This document shows positions 15,284 through 28,029 of a stretch of DNA of 64,000 nucleotides, one piece after another. The first letter of the stretch is position 1. The number at the start of each line of letters is the position of its first letter. The notes under the pieces are model-generated. The model did not search any database. It had not been told where the DNA came from and saw only the letters and a program-made list of their open reading frames with translations. This DNA comes from Kofleriaceae bacterium (GTDB taxonomy: Bacteria; Myxococcota_A; Polyangia; Haliangiales; Haliangiaceae), in assembly GCA_020633495.1 (NCBI GenBank), contig JACKDR010000033.1, positions 1 through 64,000 on the forward strand, written 5' to 3'. A program made the translations under genes and the position numbers.

Positions 15284-16954
15284 TCACCGGGCCGCCGACG
15301 ACGGCACGGTCGGCGCGGGCGGCTCGACCGGCCCCGAGCCGCCGGGGGGCTCGGAGTCCTTCTTCCAGGTCTTGCGGTAGAAGAACAGGAACAGGACCTG
15401 GATCATCGACGCCACCGGCACCGCGAGCAGCGCGCCGACCAGGCCGTAGGCCTTCTCGCCCAGGATCAGCGAGAAGATCACGACCACCGGGTGGATCTTG
15501 GCCGAGGTGCCGATGATGTTGGGGTTGAGGAAGTTGGCCTCGATGAAGTGGATCCCGACGATCCACAGGACCGCCGCGACGCCGCGCACGAAGTCGAGGC
15601 CGTGCTCGCCCGACACCAGCGCCGCGAAGACGATCGGGATCGTCGACAGGATCGATCCGAAGATCGGGATCAGGCTCATCAGCGCGGCGACGAACGCCAG
15701 CACCAGCGCGTACTTGACGTCGAAGATCATCAGGCCGATGTAGGTGAGGATGCCGTTGACCAGGCAGATCAACAGCTGGCCGCGGATCACGCCGGACAGG
15801 CCGCGATCGATGCCGGCGATGATGACGTCGTAGTCGTCGCGAACGTTGGGCGGGAACAGGCTGCGCAGGAACGCGTGGACCTTCTCCATGTCGATCAACA
15901 TGAAGGCCGCGATCATCAGGACCAGGAAGAACGTGAAGACGCCCTTGACCACGCCGGTGACCAGGGCCTGGCCGAAGCGCACCAGGTCGTCGACCTGCGA
16001 CTGCAGCCCGGCCACCGCCTTGCCGACCCAGGTCCGCAGCTTCTCCTCGAGGGTCAGCGGCGCCGGCGGCGCCTCCGACGGCAGGACCCGGAACCCGCCG
16101 CTGGGCTCGGGCACGATCACGACGCCGGTCTTGGACAGCTGGATCGCCCACCGGCCGTCGGGCAGCGGCGTCATCGTCACCGCGGTGCCGGGCGGCATCG
16201 GCACGTCGGGCACCACCGGGCTGACCTCGACCGGCGGCTTCTCGGTGCGCAGGGTCGGGAACCGCTTCTCGAGGTAGTGGGCCAGCTCGGGCACCCACTC
16301 GTCGTTGATCGTCTTGTACAGCGCCGGCGCTTCCTTGCCGATGCGCGACACGTCCTTGGCCAGGCGCGGGATCAAGAGCCAGCCGAAGCCGACGATGCCG
16401 GACAGGAAGACCAGGTAGCACAGGATGATCGCCAGGCCGCGCGGCATGCGCCGGCTGCCGTCCTTGCGCTCCGACATCCACCGGATCACCGGCGCCAGGA
16501 TGTAGGCGATCAGCGACGCGAAGACGAACGGCAGCAGGGCGCGCCGGCCGATCACCAGGATCACGACGACGAACAGCGGGAAGCCCCAGCGGCCGAGGAA
16601 GCCGCGCACCGGGCCGCCGTCACCGAACAGGGTGGTGCCGCGACGCCGCGGCGGCTCGCCGCCGCGACCGACCGTGACCGGCGCGGTGAGGCCGATGCCG
16701 GCGGCGAGGATCGGGTTCGACGTGGTGGTGCCCGGGCGCTGCCGCGGCCGCGGCCGGCGACGACGGCCGGCGGCGGCGACCTCGTCGGGATCGGGCGCGG
16801 CGCCGCGCGCCGGCGCGCGCGCGTCCGGGGCGCCCGGCCGCGCCATCGGCGGCGGTGACGTCGCCGTCGCCGTCGGTGGTGCGCGCACGCCGGTCGACGG
16901 GCCGCTCACCTCGGGCGGGACGTCGTCGTGCGGTGGATCGTCGGGGCCGGACAT
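15284..16954 (-). CDS. AI-2E family transporter (PerM/YdiK/TqsA-like permease)
   Basis: This 556-residue protein has a long Pro/Ala/Arg-rich cytoplasmic N-terminus (about 100 residues, unusual in length) followed by eight predicted membrane helices. Two come at about 118-150, one near 170-195, and the rest in the C-terminal third after a periplasmic insert. Family marks are visible in the C-terminal half: a helix with G-V-I-R-G-Q-L-L, then I-P-I-F-G-S-I-L-S-T-I-P, and the final N-P-N-I-I-G-T-S-A-K-I-H-P block. The family exports AI-2 or other small molecules or ions, and substrates are rarely proven. It starts 6 nt after lapB, so it is probably the third gene of the lapA-lapB transcript. Confidence 0.88.
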   Translation of the reverse strand: MSGPDDPPHDDVPPEVSGPSTGVRAPPTATATSPPPMARPGAPDARAPARGAAPDPDEVAAAGRRRRPRPRQRPGTTTSNPILAAGIGLTAPVTVGRGGEPPRRRGTTLFGDGGPVRGFLGRWGFPLFVVVILVIGRRALLPFVFASLIAYILAPVIRWMSERKDGSRRMPRGLAIILCYLVFLSGIVGFGWLLIPRLAKDVSRIGKEAPALYKTINDEWVPELAHYLEKRFPTLRTEKPPVEVSPVVPDVPMPPGTAVTMTPLPDGRWAIQLSKTGVVIVPEPSGGFRVLPSEAPPAPLTLEEKLRTWVGKAVAGLQSQVDDLVRFGQALVTGVVKGVFTFFLVLMIAAFMLIDMEKVHAFLRSLFPPNVRDDYDVIIAGIDRGLSGVIRGQLLICLVNGILTYIGLMIFDVKYALVLAFVAALMSLIPIFGSILSTIPIVFAALVSGEHGLDFVRGVAAVLWIVGIHFIEANFLNPNIIGTSAKIHPVVVIFSLILGEKAYGLVGALLAVPVASMIQVLFLFFYRKTWKKDSEPPGGSGPVEPPAPTVPSSAAR

Positions 16955-16960
16955 CGGAGC

Positions 16961-18630
<1,670 letters not shown>

Positions 18631-18631
<1 letters not shown>

Positions 18632-19074
18632 CAGCGCTCGTCCTCGGCGGCCTCGGCCAGCTCGCGATCGATCGCCCGATCGTCGAGCGCGGCCAGGACC
18701 CGGGCGGCGTCGTGATCCGGGGTCTCGGGCAGGTCCTCGAGCGGCGACGGATCGGTGAACGGCAGGTTGCGCAGGCGGGCCAGCTCGCGCTCGAGGCGCG
18801 CGATCAGCGACTCGTACTGGCGGCGGCGCCACACGTAGAACAGGCTCCACACCAGCAGCACGGCCAGCAGCAGGACCACCGCCAGCCAGCCCGCGATCAG
18901 CCCGGGCAGCCAGACCTCCATGCGCGGGTCGCCGAACAGGGCGACCAGCCAGGGCGGGACCTCGACGTTGACCCAGCCGCTGTTGGCGACCAGGAACAGG
19001 CCGACCACCACGCCGACGCCGACCATCGTCAGCACCACGGTGGCGGTGGCCGCGATGCGCAGCCAGCGGATCAC
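18631..19074 (-). CDS. lapA: LapA-domain (DUF1049) inner membrane protein
   Basis: This 147-residue protein has two membrane helices (about 8-31 and 57-80) around a short loop, then a basic W-R-R-R-Q-Y-E stretch and a charged coiled segment (S-L-I-A-R-L-E-R-E-L-A-R-L). It matches LapA (YciS), the small membrane partner encoded upstream of lapB in enterobacteria. The start is GTG, with AAGGGG about 7 nt upstream, so it has a normal leader. The stop overlaps the lapB start by one base. The C-terminal acidic tail (about 105-147) is longer than in E. coli. Confidence 0.82.
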
Positions 19075-19168
19075 GCGGGCCCCTTCATCCGGTCGAGATT
19101 ACACCGCGGTCCGCTCCGCCGCGGGCCCCGGGGCCACCGAACGATCCCGCGCCCGCGCGCGCCCGCGC

Positions 19169-19255
19169 GATCGCGGCGCCGAGGCGCGCGCCGGCGTGAT
19201 CGCGGCGCCGAGCCGCGCGCCGGCGCGATCACGGCGCCGAAACGCGCGACGGGCG
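19169..19255. repeat. three tandem copies of a 29-bp GC-rich repeat
   Basis: The units start at 19169, 19198 and 19227 and each begins gatcgcggcgccgag with a few mismatches (gatcacggcgccgaa in the third). They lie in the 222-bp gap between rpsA and lapA. Each unit contains ggcgcc and gcgcgc self-complementary pieces, so the array can fold. No coding potential is apparent. Confidence 0.7.
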
Positions 19256-19270
19256 CCTCGCGGCGCCCGT
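19249..19270 (-). terminator. hairpin downstream of rpsA
   Basis: A perfect 9-bp stem (acgggcgcc / ggcgcccgt) with the loop tcgc lies 27 nt past the rpsA stop codon. On the minus strand it is followed by cgcgcgtttcgg, with only three T residues, so it is a weak match to an intrinsic terminator. Confidence 0.5.
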
Positions 19271-19296
19271 CGGGTTCACGATTCGGCGACGGGCGA

Positions 19297-21015
<1,719 letters not shown>

Positions 21016-21123
21016 GTGAATCTCCTCAGGGGATTTACGCCCGGGCAGCCGAGCGCAGGCGCAGAGAGGTACACGCCGCCATAAACCTTGTCAACCACTT
21101 CCGGGACGGGCCGGACGGGGTCT

Positions 21124-21807
21124 TCACTCCGGACCCGCGGCGGCCCCGGCCCGGGCCCGGACGACCGCCTCGATCTCGGCCACGACGTCGTCGAGGCTCT
21201 TGCCATCGGAGTCGACGAGGACCGCGTCCTGGGCCGCCACCATGGGGGCGACCGCCCGGCCGGCGTCGCGCTGGTCGCGCTCCCTCATCTCCTTGAGGAC
21301 GGTCTCGAGATCGGCGCCGTCGCCCAGCTCCAGGGTGCGGCGGCGGGCCCGCTCCCGGTCCGACGCGGTCAGGAAGAACTTGGCCCCGGCGGCGGGGAAC
21401 ACCACGGTGCCGGTGTCGCGGCCCTCGACCACGACGCCGCCGCCCTCGGCGAGCCGGCGCTGCAGATCGAGCAGCGCGGTGCGGACCTCCGGATGGGCCG
21501 AGACCTGGGACGCGCCGCCCGACATCTCCGGGGTCCGGATGGCGGCGCTGACGTCGTCCCCGGCCAGGTAGACGTGGTTGACCTCGCCCACGAAGGCGAA
21601 CTCGATGGGGAGCCCGGCGGCGACCCGGGCCAGGGCCGGGCCGTCGTCCCAGGGCACCCCGCCGCGGCGGGCCGCCAGCGCGACCGCCCGGTAGATCGCG
21701 CCGGTGTCGAGCAGGCGGTAGCCGAGCTGACGGGCCAGGCGCTTGGCGACGGTGGACTTGCCGGCCCCGGCGGGGCCGTCGATGGTGACGACGAGCGAGC
21801 GCGACAC
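21124..21807 (-). CDS. cmk: cytidylate kinase
   Basis: This 227-residue protein is collinear with bacterial CMP kinases: the P-loop G-P-A-G-A-G-K-S-T at 11-19, L-D-T-G-A-I-Y-R-A-V (NMP-binding), the S-x-x-P-E/H-V-R region near 104, E-G-R-D-T-G-T-V-V-F-P and the R-x-R-R lid. The enzyme phosphorylates CMP and dCMP in the cytoplasm. The start is GTG; a taggggt-like hexamer (TAGGGT on the coding strand, 21819-21814) ends 6 nt before it and there is no ribosome-binding site, so it may be leaderless. rpsA follows after a 108-bp gap. Confidence 0.96.
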   Translation of the reverse strand: MSRSLVVTIDGPAGAGKSTVAKRLARQLGYRLLDTGAIYRAVALAARRGGVPWDDGPALARVAAGLPIEFAFVGEVNHVYLAGDDVSAAIRTPEMSGGASQVSAHPEVRTALLDLQRRLAEGGGVVVEGRDTGTVVFPAAGAKFFLTASDRERARRRTLELGDGADLETVLKEMRERDQRDAGRAVAPMVAAQDAVLVDSDGKSLDDVVAEIEAVVRARAGAAAGPE

Positions 21808-21871
21808 CGGCGCACCCTAACAGAGCGCCCCGGCCGCAGAAAGCGGGCCCGTCGCGCGGTACGATGGAAGG

Positions 21872-22882
21872 GTGACGGAGGACGGCCGGGACCCAGCCGC
21901 TCCCCGGGCCGTGCCGCAGCGCGGCAGCCCGGTGACCGAGGACGCCCGCGGCGGCCTGACGCCCGCCGATCAGATGGCGCCCACCCTGGGCCCCGAGGCC
22001 GAGCCGCCGCCGATCGGCGACGTCGGCACCGCCGGGACCCAGCTGCACGCGTCGCCGACCCCGGCGGCCGACCTCGGACCGCTGCCCGCGGTGGCGGTCG
22101 GCGACGTCCTGGCCGGGCGCTACCGGGTCGACGAGCTGCTCGGCCAGGGCGGCATGGGCGTGGTCTATGCGGTCTGGGACACCGAGCTCGACGAGCCCGT
22201 GGCGCTCAAGCTGCTGCGCACCGAGCTGTCGATGGATCCGGCGTACCGGCAGCGGCTGCGCAGCGAGGTCCGGCTGGCCCGCCGGGTCTCGCACCCCAAC
22301 GTGTGCCGGGTCCACGATCTCGGCCAGCACCGCGACCACCTGTTCGTCACCATGGAGCTGGTGCGGGGGCCGACCCTGCGCCGGCTGCTGCGCGACATGC
22401 AGCGCGGCATCGAGGCGCCGATGCCGATGGCCCGGGTCGTCGATCTGATCGGCCAGCTGTGCGCGGCGCTGGCCGCGGCGCACCGCGCCGGGGTCCTGCA
22501 CCGCGACGTCAAGCCGGACAACGTGATCGTCGAGGACGGCCGCGCGGTGCTGACCGACTTCGGCGTCGCCAGCCAGGCCGGCGAGGGCAGCCGCGTGGTC
22601 GCCGGCACGCCGTCGTACGTCGCCCCCGAGATCCTGCGCGGCGAGCCGATCGACCCGCGGGCCGACGTCTTCGCGGCCGCCGTGGTCGCCTACGAGCTGA
22701 TCGCCGGCCGCCTGCCCTACCACGCCCGCTCGATGGACGAGGCGATCCGGCGCGCCCGCCACGGCGCCGGGCCGCCGCCGCCGCTGCCAGCGCCGCCAGC
22801 GCGCCAGGCCTGCAGGCCGCGCTCGACGCCGTGCTCGCCGCCGGCCTCGACCCGGATCCGGACCGGCGGCTGCCGTCGGTGA
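21872..22882 (+). CDS. Ser/Thr protein kinase domain at the head of a frame-broken kinase-AAA-TPR gene
   Basis: The N-terminal 75 residues are disordered (Pro/Ala/Gly). The kinase domain runs from about 80 to 305 with a glycine loop G-Q-G-G-M-G, Lys113 (A-L-K-L-L), H-R-D-V-K-P-D-N at 210-217, D-F-G at 229-231 and a P-S-Y-V-A-P-E activation segment. After G-P-P-P-P-L-P (about 305) this frame becomes nonsense; the kinase C-lobe end (L-Q-A-A-L-D-A-V-L-A-A-G-L-D-P-D) continues in another frame. The start is GTG, with tacgat ending 6 nt upstream. The whole gene probably spans 21872-25981 (about 1,370 residues) and resembles PknK-type or adenylate-cyclase/AAA/TPR signalling proteins. Confidence 0.85.
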   Translation: MTEDGRDPAAPRAVPQRGSPVTEDARGGLTPADQMAPTLGPEAEPPPIGDVGTAGTQLHASPTPAADLGPLPAVAVGDVLAGRYRVDELLGQGGMGVVYAVWDTELDEPVALKLLRTELSMDPAYRQRLRSEVRLARRVSHPNVCRVHDLGQHRDHLFVTMELVRGPTLRRLLRDMQRGIEAPMPMARVVDLIGQLCAALAAAHRAGVLHRDVKPDNVIVEDGRAVLTDFGVASQAGEGSRVVAGTPSYVAPEILRGEPIDPRADVFAAAVVAYELIAGRLPYHARSMDEAIRRARHGAGPPPPLPAPPARQACRPRSTPCSPPASTRIRTGGCRR

Positions 22883-24330
22883 GCCAGCTCGCCGAGGCCT
22901 GGCGCCGCGCTCGCCGACCGCCACGACGACGCCGGGGAGCCTGGCGACGACGGCGGGCCCCGCACCACCGCGCCAGGCGCGCCGGTCGGCAGCCACCCGT
23001 CGCCGCCGCCGGGCGCCGCGACCACAGGCACGCCGACCACCGCCGGCCACGCGACGCTGCGCCGGGCCAGGCCAGGTCGCGACCGCGCTGGTGTTCCAGT
23101 GCGACGCCCTCGGCGCCGCGATCGCCGCCACCCTGCCCGGCGAGGCCGCCGGCCAGCGACGCCACCGCGGTGCTGCCGCTGGCGCTGCCCGGCGACGACC
23201 TCGAGCGCATCGTCGTCGGCCTCGGCGGCATGCCGCTGGCCACCAGCGAGCGCACGATCACGGCGCTGTTCGGCGCCGGTGGCGCTCGGCGACGACCCGG
23301 TGCGCGCCCTGCGCGCCGCCGCGCCCTGGTCGCGCGCACCGGCGGCAGCCGCGCCGGCCTCGACACCGCGCGCATCATGCTGCGGCCGGGCGGCCTCGAT
23401 CTGATCGCGACCGACGTCGTCCGCGGCGCCGAGGCCCTGGCCGGCGCGCGCCCGCCAGCAGGTCTGGGTCACCGCGTCGGCGGCGCGGCAGCTGGCGTCG
23501 CTGGCCGACGTCGCCCGGGCCCCGACGTCGGCGGCCGCCGCACGCTCCGGGTCACCGGCGATCGCTCGACCCACGCCGCGGTGGGCGGCCCCGGGCGCGG
23601 CCTCGACGTCGGCGAGGTGCGGCCCGCCGAGCTGGCCCACCTCGAGGCCCGGGCGCGCGCCTGCTTCGAGACCCGGACGCCGGTGTTCGTCGACGTCCGC
23701 GGCCCGGCTGGCGCCGGCAAGTCGCGGCTGCGCGAGGCCGTGATGGCGCACGTCGCGGAGCGGCGCGAGGTCGACTGGCTGGTGGCGCGGGCCGCGCCGC
23801 TGGGCGAGGCCGCGCCGCTGTCGCTGCTGCGCGCCGCCGATCCGGCGTGGCTCGACGCCGCGCTGCGGCCCGGGCTCACCGATCGCGCCGCGACCCTGGC
23901 CGCGGCGCGGCGCTGGATCGAGGGCCGGGCCCGGCGCCGCCCGGTGGTGATCGTCGTCGAGGACCTGCAGTGGGCCGACGAGATGTCGCGCGCCGTGCTC
24001 GGCCACCTGGTCAGCCACCTCGACGCCGTGCCGGTGCTGGTGCTCGGGTTCACCGCGACGAGCCGGCGCCGCGCGCCAGCGGACGCAGCCGCGCCCGCCG
24101 CGCCGCCCGCGCCGGCCAGGGTCGAGTCGTGACGCTGGGGCCGCTCGACGACGCCACCGCGCTGCGGCTGGCCCGCGCCGCCGCGCCGGCGGCGTCCGAC
24201 GACGACCTCGCCGACGTCGTGGCGCGCGCCGGCGGCAACCCGTTCTTCGTCGAGGAGCTGGCGCGGGATCTCGCCGAGCGCGGCGCCGGCGGCGCCACGG
24301 CTCGGTCGCCGCCGCCCTGCCCGCCACCGT
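22786..24330 (+). pseudogene. middle part of the broken kinase gene: degenerate cyclase-like domain and AAA/STAND ATPase
   Basis: Homologous sequence hops between frames at about 22785, 22920, 23150, 23285, 23320, 23455, 23520, 24100 and 24300. Put together, the order is kinase C-lobe end, a linker, then a segment like a class III cyclase domain without its catalytic residues (I-V-V-G-L-G-G-M-P-L-A-T ... V-A-L-G-D-D-P-V-R-A-L-R-A-A ... V-W-V-T-A-S-A-A-R-Q-L). An ATPase follows, with P-loop G-P-A-G-A-G-K-S-R-L (near 23704) and Walker B V-V-I-V-V-E-D-L-Q-W-A-D-E (near 23950). Such ATPases act as nucleotide switches between sensor and effector. Third-position GC is maintained across every break, which argues for recent or artificial indels. 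Confidence 0.6.
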
Positions 24331-24345
24331 CGAGGCGGTGCTGCA

Positions 24346-25981
24346 GCGCGCCTCGACCGGCTGTCCCCGGCGGCCGGCGAGGTCCTGGCCGCGGCCGCGG
24401 TGGTCGGCCGGACGTTCTGGCGCGAGGCGGTGCGCGAGGCCATGGCGACCCCGCCCGACGACGTCGCCCTCGATCAGGCGCTGGCCGAGCTCGAGCGGCG
24501 CGGCCTGGTCCGCCCCGCCCTGCCCGCGCTGGTCGACGACGATCGCTACGAGGTTCCGCAGGCGCTGGTCCGGGACGTCGCCTACGGCCGACTGACCGCG
24601 CGCGAGCGGCGCCGCGCCCACGGCCAGGTCGCGCGCTGGCTCGAGCGCCGCACCGGCGGCCTGCGCGCCCAGGATCCCGACGTCCTGTTCGCGCTCGCCC
24701 ACCACCGCGACGCCGGCGACGACCCCGGCGCCGCGCTGGCGTGGCGCGCCGCCGCCCAGCGCAGCATCGAGCTGTTCGCGTTCCGCCAGGCCCTGGCCGC
24801 GGCGCGCCGCGCCTGGGACCTCGCCGAGGCCGCGGGCGGCGCCGACGCCGCGCTCGCCGAGCTGGTCGGCGACGCCGCCACCGAGGCCGACACGGTCGAG
24901 GTCGCCGAGGCCCGCTACCAGCGCGCGCTCGAGCTGACTCCCGACGACGGCGAGCACGCGATCGCCCGGGCCCGGCTGTGGCACAAGCTCGGCCTGGCGG
25001 CGTCGAGCCGGGCCGACCACGCCCGGGCGATCGAGCGCTACCAGCGTGGCCTGGCCCTGGTCGAGCCCGGCGGCGAGCTCACCGCCGAGGCCCGCCGCGA
25101 TCCGCGGCTGGCCGCGGCGCTGTCGGGCAGCCTGGGCTGGGTCCTGGCCTACCAGCTGTCGTCACCGGATCCGCGCGGCCTGGCCCTGTGCGAGCGGGCC
25201 TGCCGCCTGCTCGAGGGCACGCCGCACCGCCGCGAGCTGGCCTGGGCGCTGTCGAGGCTCGGCGGCGCGTACATGCGCGCCGGCCGGCTCGCCGATCAGC
25301 TGCGCTGCAACCAGCAGAACCTCGCGATCGCGATCGAGCTCGGCGACCTCGGCAACCAGCTGACCGCGCGGATCAACCTCGGCGTCGTGCTCGCCAACCT
25401 CGACCAGCTCGACGACGCGGTGACCCACACCGAGGAGGCGCTGCGCCTGTGCCGTCGCACCGGGGCCCGCGTCGCCGAGGGCCTGGTGCTGTCGAACCTG
25501 GCCGGCTACCTGCTCGACCGCGGCGAGCTCGACGCCGCGGCGCGGCGCCTCGACGAGGCCATCCCGCTGCTCGAGCGCACCGGCTCGCGACGCGTCCTGC
25601 CCGAGTCGTACACGTTCGTGGCCCGGCTGGCGGCGCGGCGCGGCGACCTCGCCGCCGCCGCCGCCGCCGCGCAGACCTCGGCCGAGCTCGCCCGCGAGCA
25701 GGGCATCCCGTTCGACGTCGGGCTCGCGATGCGCATCCTGGCCCAGGTCGAGGCCCGGCGCGGCCGCCAGCCGGGCCGCAGCCGCGCTCGCCGCCGCCGC
25801 CCGCAGGCTCGGCGACGACGGCGACCCGTCGAGCAGGCCCAGCTCGAGCTGGCGCAGGCCCGGGTCGGCGGCTGGGACGACGACGCCGGCCGCGCCGCGG
25901 GCCCGCGCGATCGCCACGCTGACCCGGCTCGGCGCCGCGCTCGACCTGCGCGCCGCCGACGATCCCGACGACGTCCGCTGA
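24346..25981 (+). pseudogene. C-terminal helical/TPR part of the broken kinase-AAA gene
   Basis: After a further frame change near 24350 a long clean frame reads L-S-P-A-A-G-E-V-L-A-A-A-A-V-V-G-R-T-F-W (winged-helix part following STAND/AAA modules) and then at least eight TPR-like hairpins (for example L-A-E-L-E-R-R-G-L-V; L-G-L-A-A-S-S-R-A-D-H-A-R-A-I-E-R-Y). Around 25760-25890 three more frame changes occur. The natural end seems to be the TGA at 25979-25981, after L-T-R-L-G-A-A-L-D-L-R-A-A-D-D. In this protein class the TPR solenoid senses the signal or binds the substrate. A separate gene starting near 24400 cannot be excluded. Confidence 0.6.
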
Positions 25982-26068
25982 CCACCGGCCCGACCCGGCC
26001 CCGCCGGGGCCGCCTCCGGGTGGCGGCGACGGCGGCGGCGGCGCCCCAGCTGCGCTACCATCGCCGCC

Positions 26069-26851
26069 GTGACCGAGCCCCCCACCGAACGGCGCTGGCG
26101 CGCCTTCGCCGACGTGGTGGCGGTCGCGCTCGGCACCAACGTCTGGGTCTCGATGGTGGTGCTGCCGGCGCTGTTCGTCGGCGCGCTGCGCTCCACCGGC
26201 GTGGTGCTGACCCTGCTCCTGGCCCCGGCGGTGCTGCTCACCGGGGTCTGGCGCCGGTCCGAGCTGATGCTGCTGGGCGTGTTCCCGACCGCGGTGCTGG
26301 TGCCCATCGCGCTGCGCCCGGAGATGGCCGCGTCCCACGTCTACGGGCCGCTGCGCTTCGTGATCGTCGCGGTCGGCCTGGTCGGCTACCTGCTCGGCGT
26401 GTCGTTCTTCACCACCTTCCACGAGCCGCAGCGGCCGGTGTCCGAGCGCCTGCTGACCTCGGCCCGCGAGCCGCGGCCGCCGCGGTGGCGCCGCCGCGAG
26501 CGGGTCTACTGGACGCTCGCGGTCCTCGCCGCGGTGGTGCCCGCGTACCTGATCTGGGAGGTCAGCTTCGACGACGACATCCAGGGCAGCATCGCGGCCT
26601 GGTACCCGGGGCGGATCGCGCCGATGACGACGCTGCTGATGGTCGGCGCGGTGGCGCTGTCGGTGGCGATCTACGCGTGGGTCTTCCTCGGCGTCATGCG
26701 GCCGCACCGCACCGGCGACCGCGATCTCGTGACGCTGCTCGCGGTGGCGCGCGCCGACGCCCAGCGCGGCCGGCCGCGCCCACGCTTCTACCTCGGCGTG
26801 ATCTTCGCGCTCGCCTTCATGGCCGCGATGGTCGTGCTACGACACCTGTGA
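26069..26851 (+). CDS. polytopic membrane protein, function unknown
   Basis: This 260-residue protein has about seven hydrophobic segments (near 12-36, 38-56, 64-82, 90-112, 144-164, 185-207 and 238-257). A basic cytoplasmic loop (R-E-P-R-P-P-R-W-R-R-R-E-R) lies between the fourth and fifth. No signature of a known transporter or enzyme is recognised. The start is GTG, with taccat ending 7 nt upstream and no ribosome-binding site, so this is probably the leaderless first gene of the run ending at 32383, in which neighbours overlap or nearly touch. Context suggests an envelope role. Confidence 0.75.
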   Translation: MTEPPTERRWRAFADVVAVALGTNVWVSMVVLPALFVGALRSTGVVLTLLLAPAVLLTGVWRRSELMLLGVFPTAVLVPIALRPEMAASHVYGPLRFVIVAVGLVGYLLGVSFFTTFHEPQRPVSERLLTSAREPRPPRWRRRERVYWTLAVLAAVVPAYLIWEVSFDDDIQGSIAAWYPGRIAPMTTLLMVGAVALSVAIYAWVFLGVMRPHRTGDRDLVTLLAVARADAQRGRPRPRFYLGVIFALAFMAAMVVLRHL

Positions 26852-26870
26852 CGCTCCTTCCGGGGGACCC

Positions 26871-27062
26871 GTGCATCGCTTCTTCTTCTTCGAGATCCTC
26901 GCCCTGGCCCTCATCGGCGGCTCGATGTTCTTCTTCAAGGAGGCGCTCGAGTACCTGGCGGAGCGCGACTACGTCGCCGCCCTGCTGGTGGTCGGCATCG
27001 GCGTGGCGGTGATCTCGGTGGGCAAGGAGATGGCGCGGCTGGCCCTGGTGCAGCGCGACTGA
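26871..27062 (+). CDS. small two-helix membrane protein (63 aa)
   Basis: A short product with two hydrophobic helices (about 4-22 and 36-53) joined by the charged hinge K-E-A-L-E-Y-L-A-E-R-D-Y. The start is GTG at 26871 after c-t-t-c-c-g-g-g-g-g-a, a fair ribosome-binding site. It lies 19 nt after the upstream membrane gene and 1 nt before the SurA-like gene, which makes it a real operon member. The function is unknown. Confidence 0.7.
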   Translation: MHRFFFFEILALALIGGSMFFFKEALEYLAERDYVAALLVVGIGVAVISVGKEMARLALVQRD

Positions 27063-27063
27063 C

Positions 27064-28029
27064 ATGCGGCGCACCGGCTCCACGTTCGTCGTCGTCGCCG
27101 GCGCGCTGGCGATCGCCGGCTGCGGCGAGCACCACCGCCAGGCGGCGCCCCGGCAGGTGATCGTGCCGCCGTCCAGCGAGGCCCAGCCGGCCGGCGCCGA
27201 CGATCCGGTCGTCGCCACCGTCGACGGCCACCCGATCTACGGCTCGTGCGTCGCCGACCAGGTCCGCGGCCTCGGCGTCGACCGCGCGGCCGCCCTCGAT
27301 CAGTGCGTCGCGTTCGAGCTGCTGGCCCGGGAGGCCGACCGGCGCGGCCTGCGCAGCGATCCCGAGGTCGCCGAGACCTGGAAGCGCGAGATGGTGCGCG
27401 CGCTGATCGAGGCCGACCTCGGCCCCCTCGACCGCTTCGACGCCCTGCCGGCGAGCTTCCGCGAGGCCGCCCTGCGCAGGCTGCACACCGAGCTCGACTG
27501 GCCGCTGCTGCGCGGCGGCCACTACGCCCGTGTCGAGGTCCCGGCCAGCGTCGCCCCGGGCGCGGCCGAGGACGTCGCGGCCCACGACGCGGCCGAGGCG
27601 GCGTACGAGCAGCTGCGTGGCGAGCCCGCGGTGCTGCCCGACGAGCTGCTCGCGGTCACCAAGCGCCTGGCCCCTGGTTTCAAGGTCTCGGGCTCGGCGG
27701 CGCCGTTCTACACGCCCGCCGGCGACAGCGACGCGGTGCGCGGCGCGGTGCCCGAGTTTCGCGACGCCCTGTTCGCGATCCCGCAGCTGGGCCAGATCTC
27801 GCCACCGACCCGGACCAAGTGGGGCTGGGACCTGATCCTGTGGTGGGACGAGCGCCCGCCCACCGACCAGCGCCCGACGATCTTCGGCCGCCTGCTGCCG
27901 CGCTACTTCCTGAGCTGGTCCAAGCAGATCGGCGACGCCCTCGGCGTCCACGTCAGCGTCGACGAGGCCCGGCTCGAGGCCGCGTTCGGCGACGAGGTCG
28001 ACGCCCGCGCCGCCGAGGCCCCGCGCTGA
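27064..28029 (+). CDS. SurA/PpiC-like lipoprotein (peptidyl-prolyl isomerase family)
   Basis: This 321-residue protein has a lipoprotein signal ending A-I-A-G-C (Cys20). Residues 47-130 look like a SurA N-terminal helical region (V-V-A-T-V-D-G-H-P-I-Y ... L-D-Q-C-V-A-F-E-L-L-A-R-E-A-D-R-R-G-L). The C-terminal half resembles a parvulin domain (A-A-Y-E-Q-L-R ... D-A-L-F-A-I-P-Q-L-G-Q-I-S-P-P-T-R-T-K-W-G-W-D-L-I). Such proteins fold or chaperone outer-membrane and periplasmic proteins. It is not certain that isomerase residues are retained. The stop overlaps the next start (TGATG). Confidence 0.75.
   Translation: MRRTGSTFVVVAGALAIAGCGEHHRQAAPRQVIVPPSSEAQPAGADDPVVATVDGHPIYGSCVADQVRGLGVDRAAALDQCVAFELLAREADRRGLRSDPEVAETWKREMVRALIEADLGPLDRFDALPASFREAALRRLHTELDWPLLRGGHYARVEVPASVAPGAAEDVAAHDAAEAAYEQLRGEPAVLPDELLAVTKRLAPGFKVSGSAAPFYTPAGDSDAVRGAVPEFRDALFAIPQLGQISPPTRTKWGWDLILWWDERPPTDQRPTIFGRLLPRYFLSWSKQIGDALGVHVSVDEARLEAAFGDEVDARAAEAPR

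Noticed and set aside
13803..16481. An 892-codon frame joining the glycine-rich envelope protein with sequence upstream.
   Set aside because: The upstream part is the shadow of the AI-2E permease gene; a signal peptide at the ATG at 15194 marks the real start.
21872..25981. Interpreting the frame breaks of the kinase gene as programmed frameshifting.
   Set aside because: About a dozen changes in both directions with no shared slippery sequence or structure are not consistent with recoding.
25981..27012. Continuation of the kinase-TPR frame through the following membrane protein gene.
   Set aside because: Past 25890 this frame loses all similarity and turns Arg-rich, whereas the other frame ends sensibly at 25981 and a membrane protein starts at 26069.
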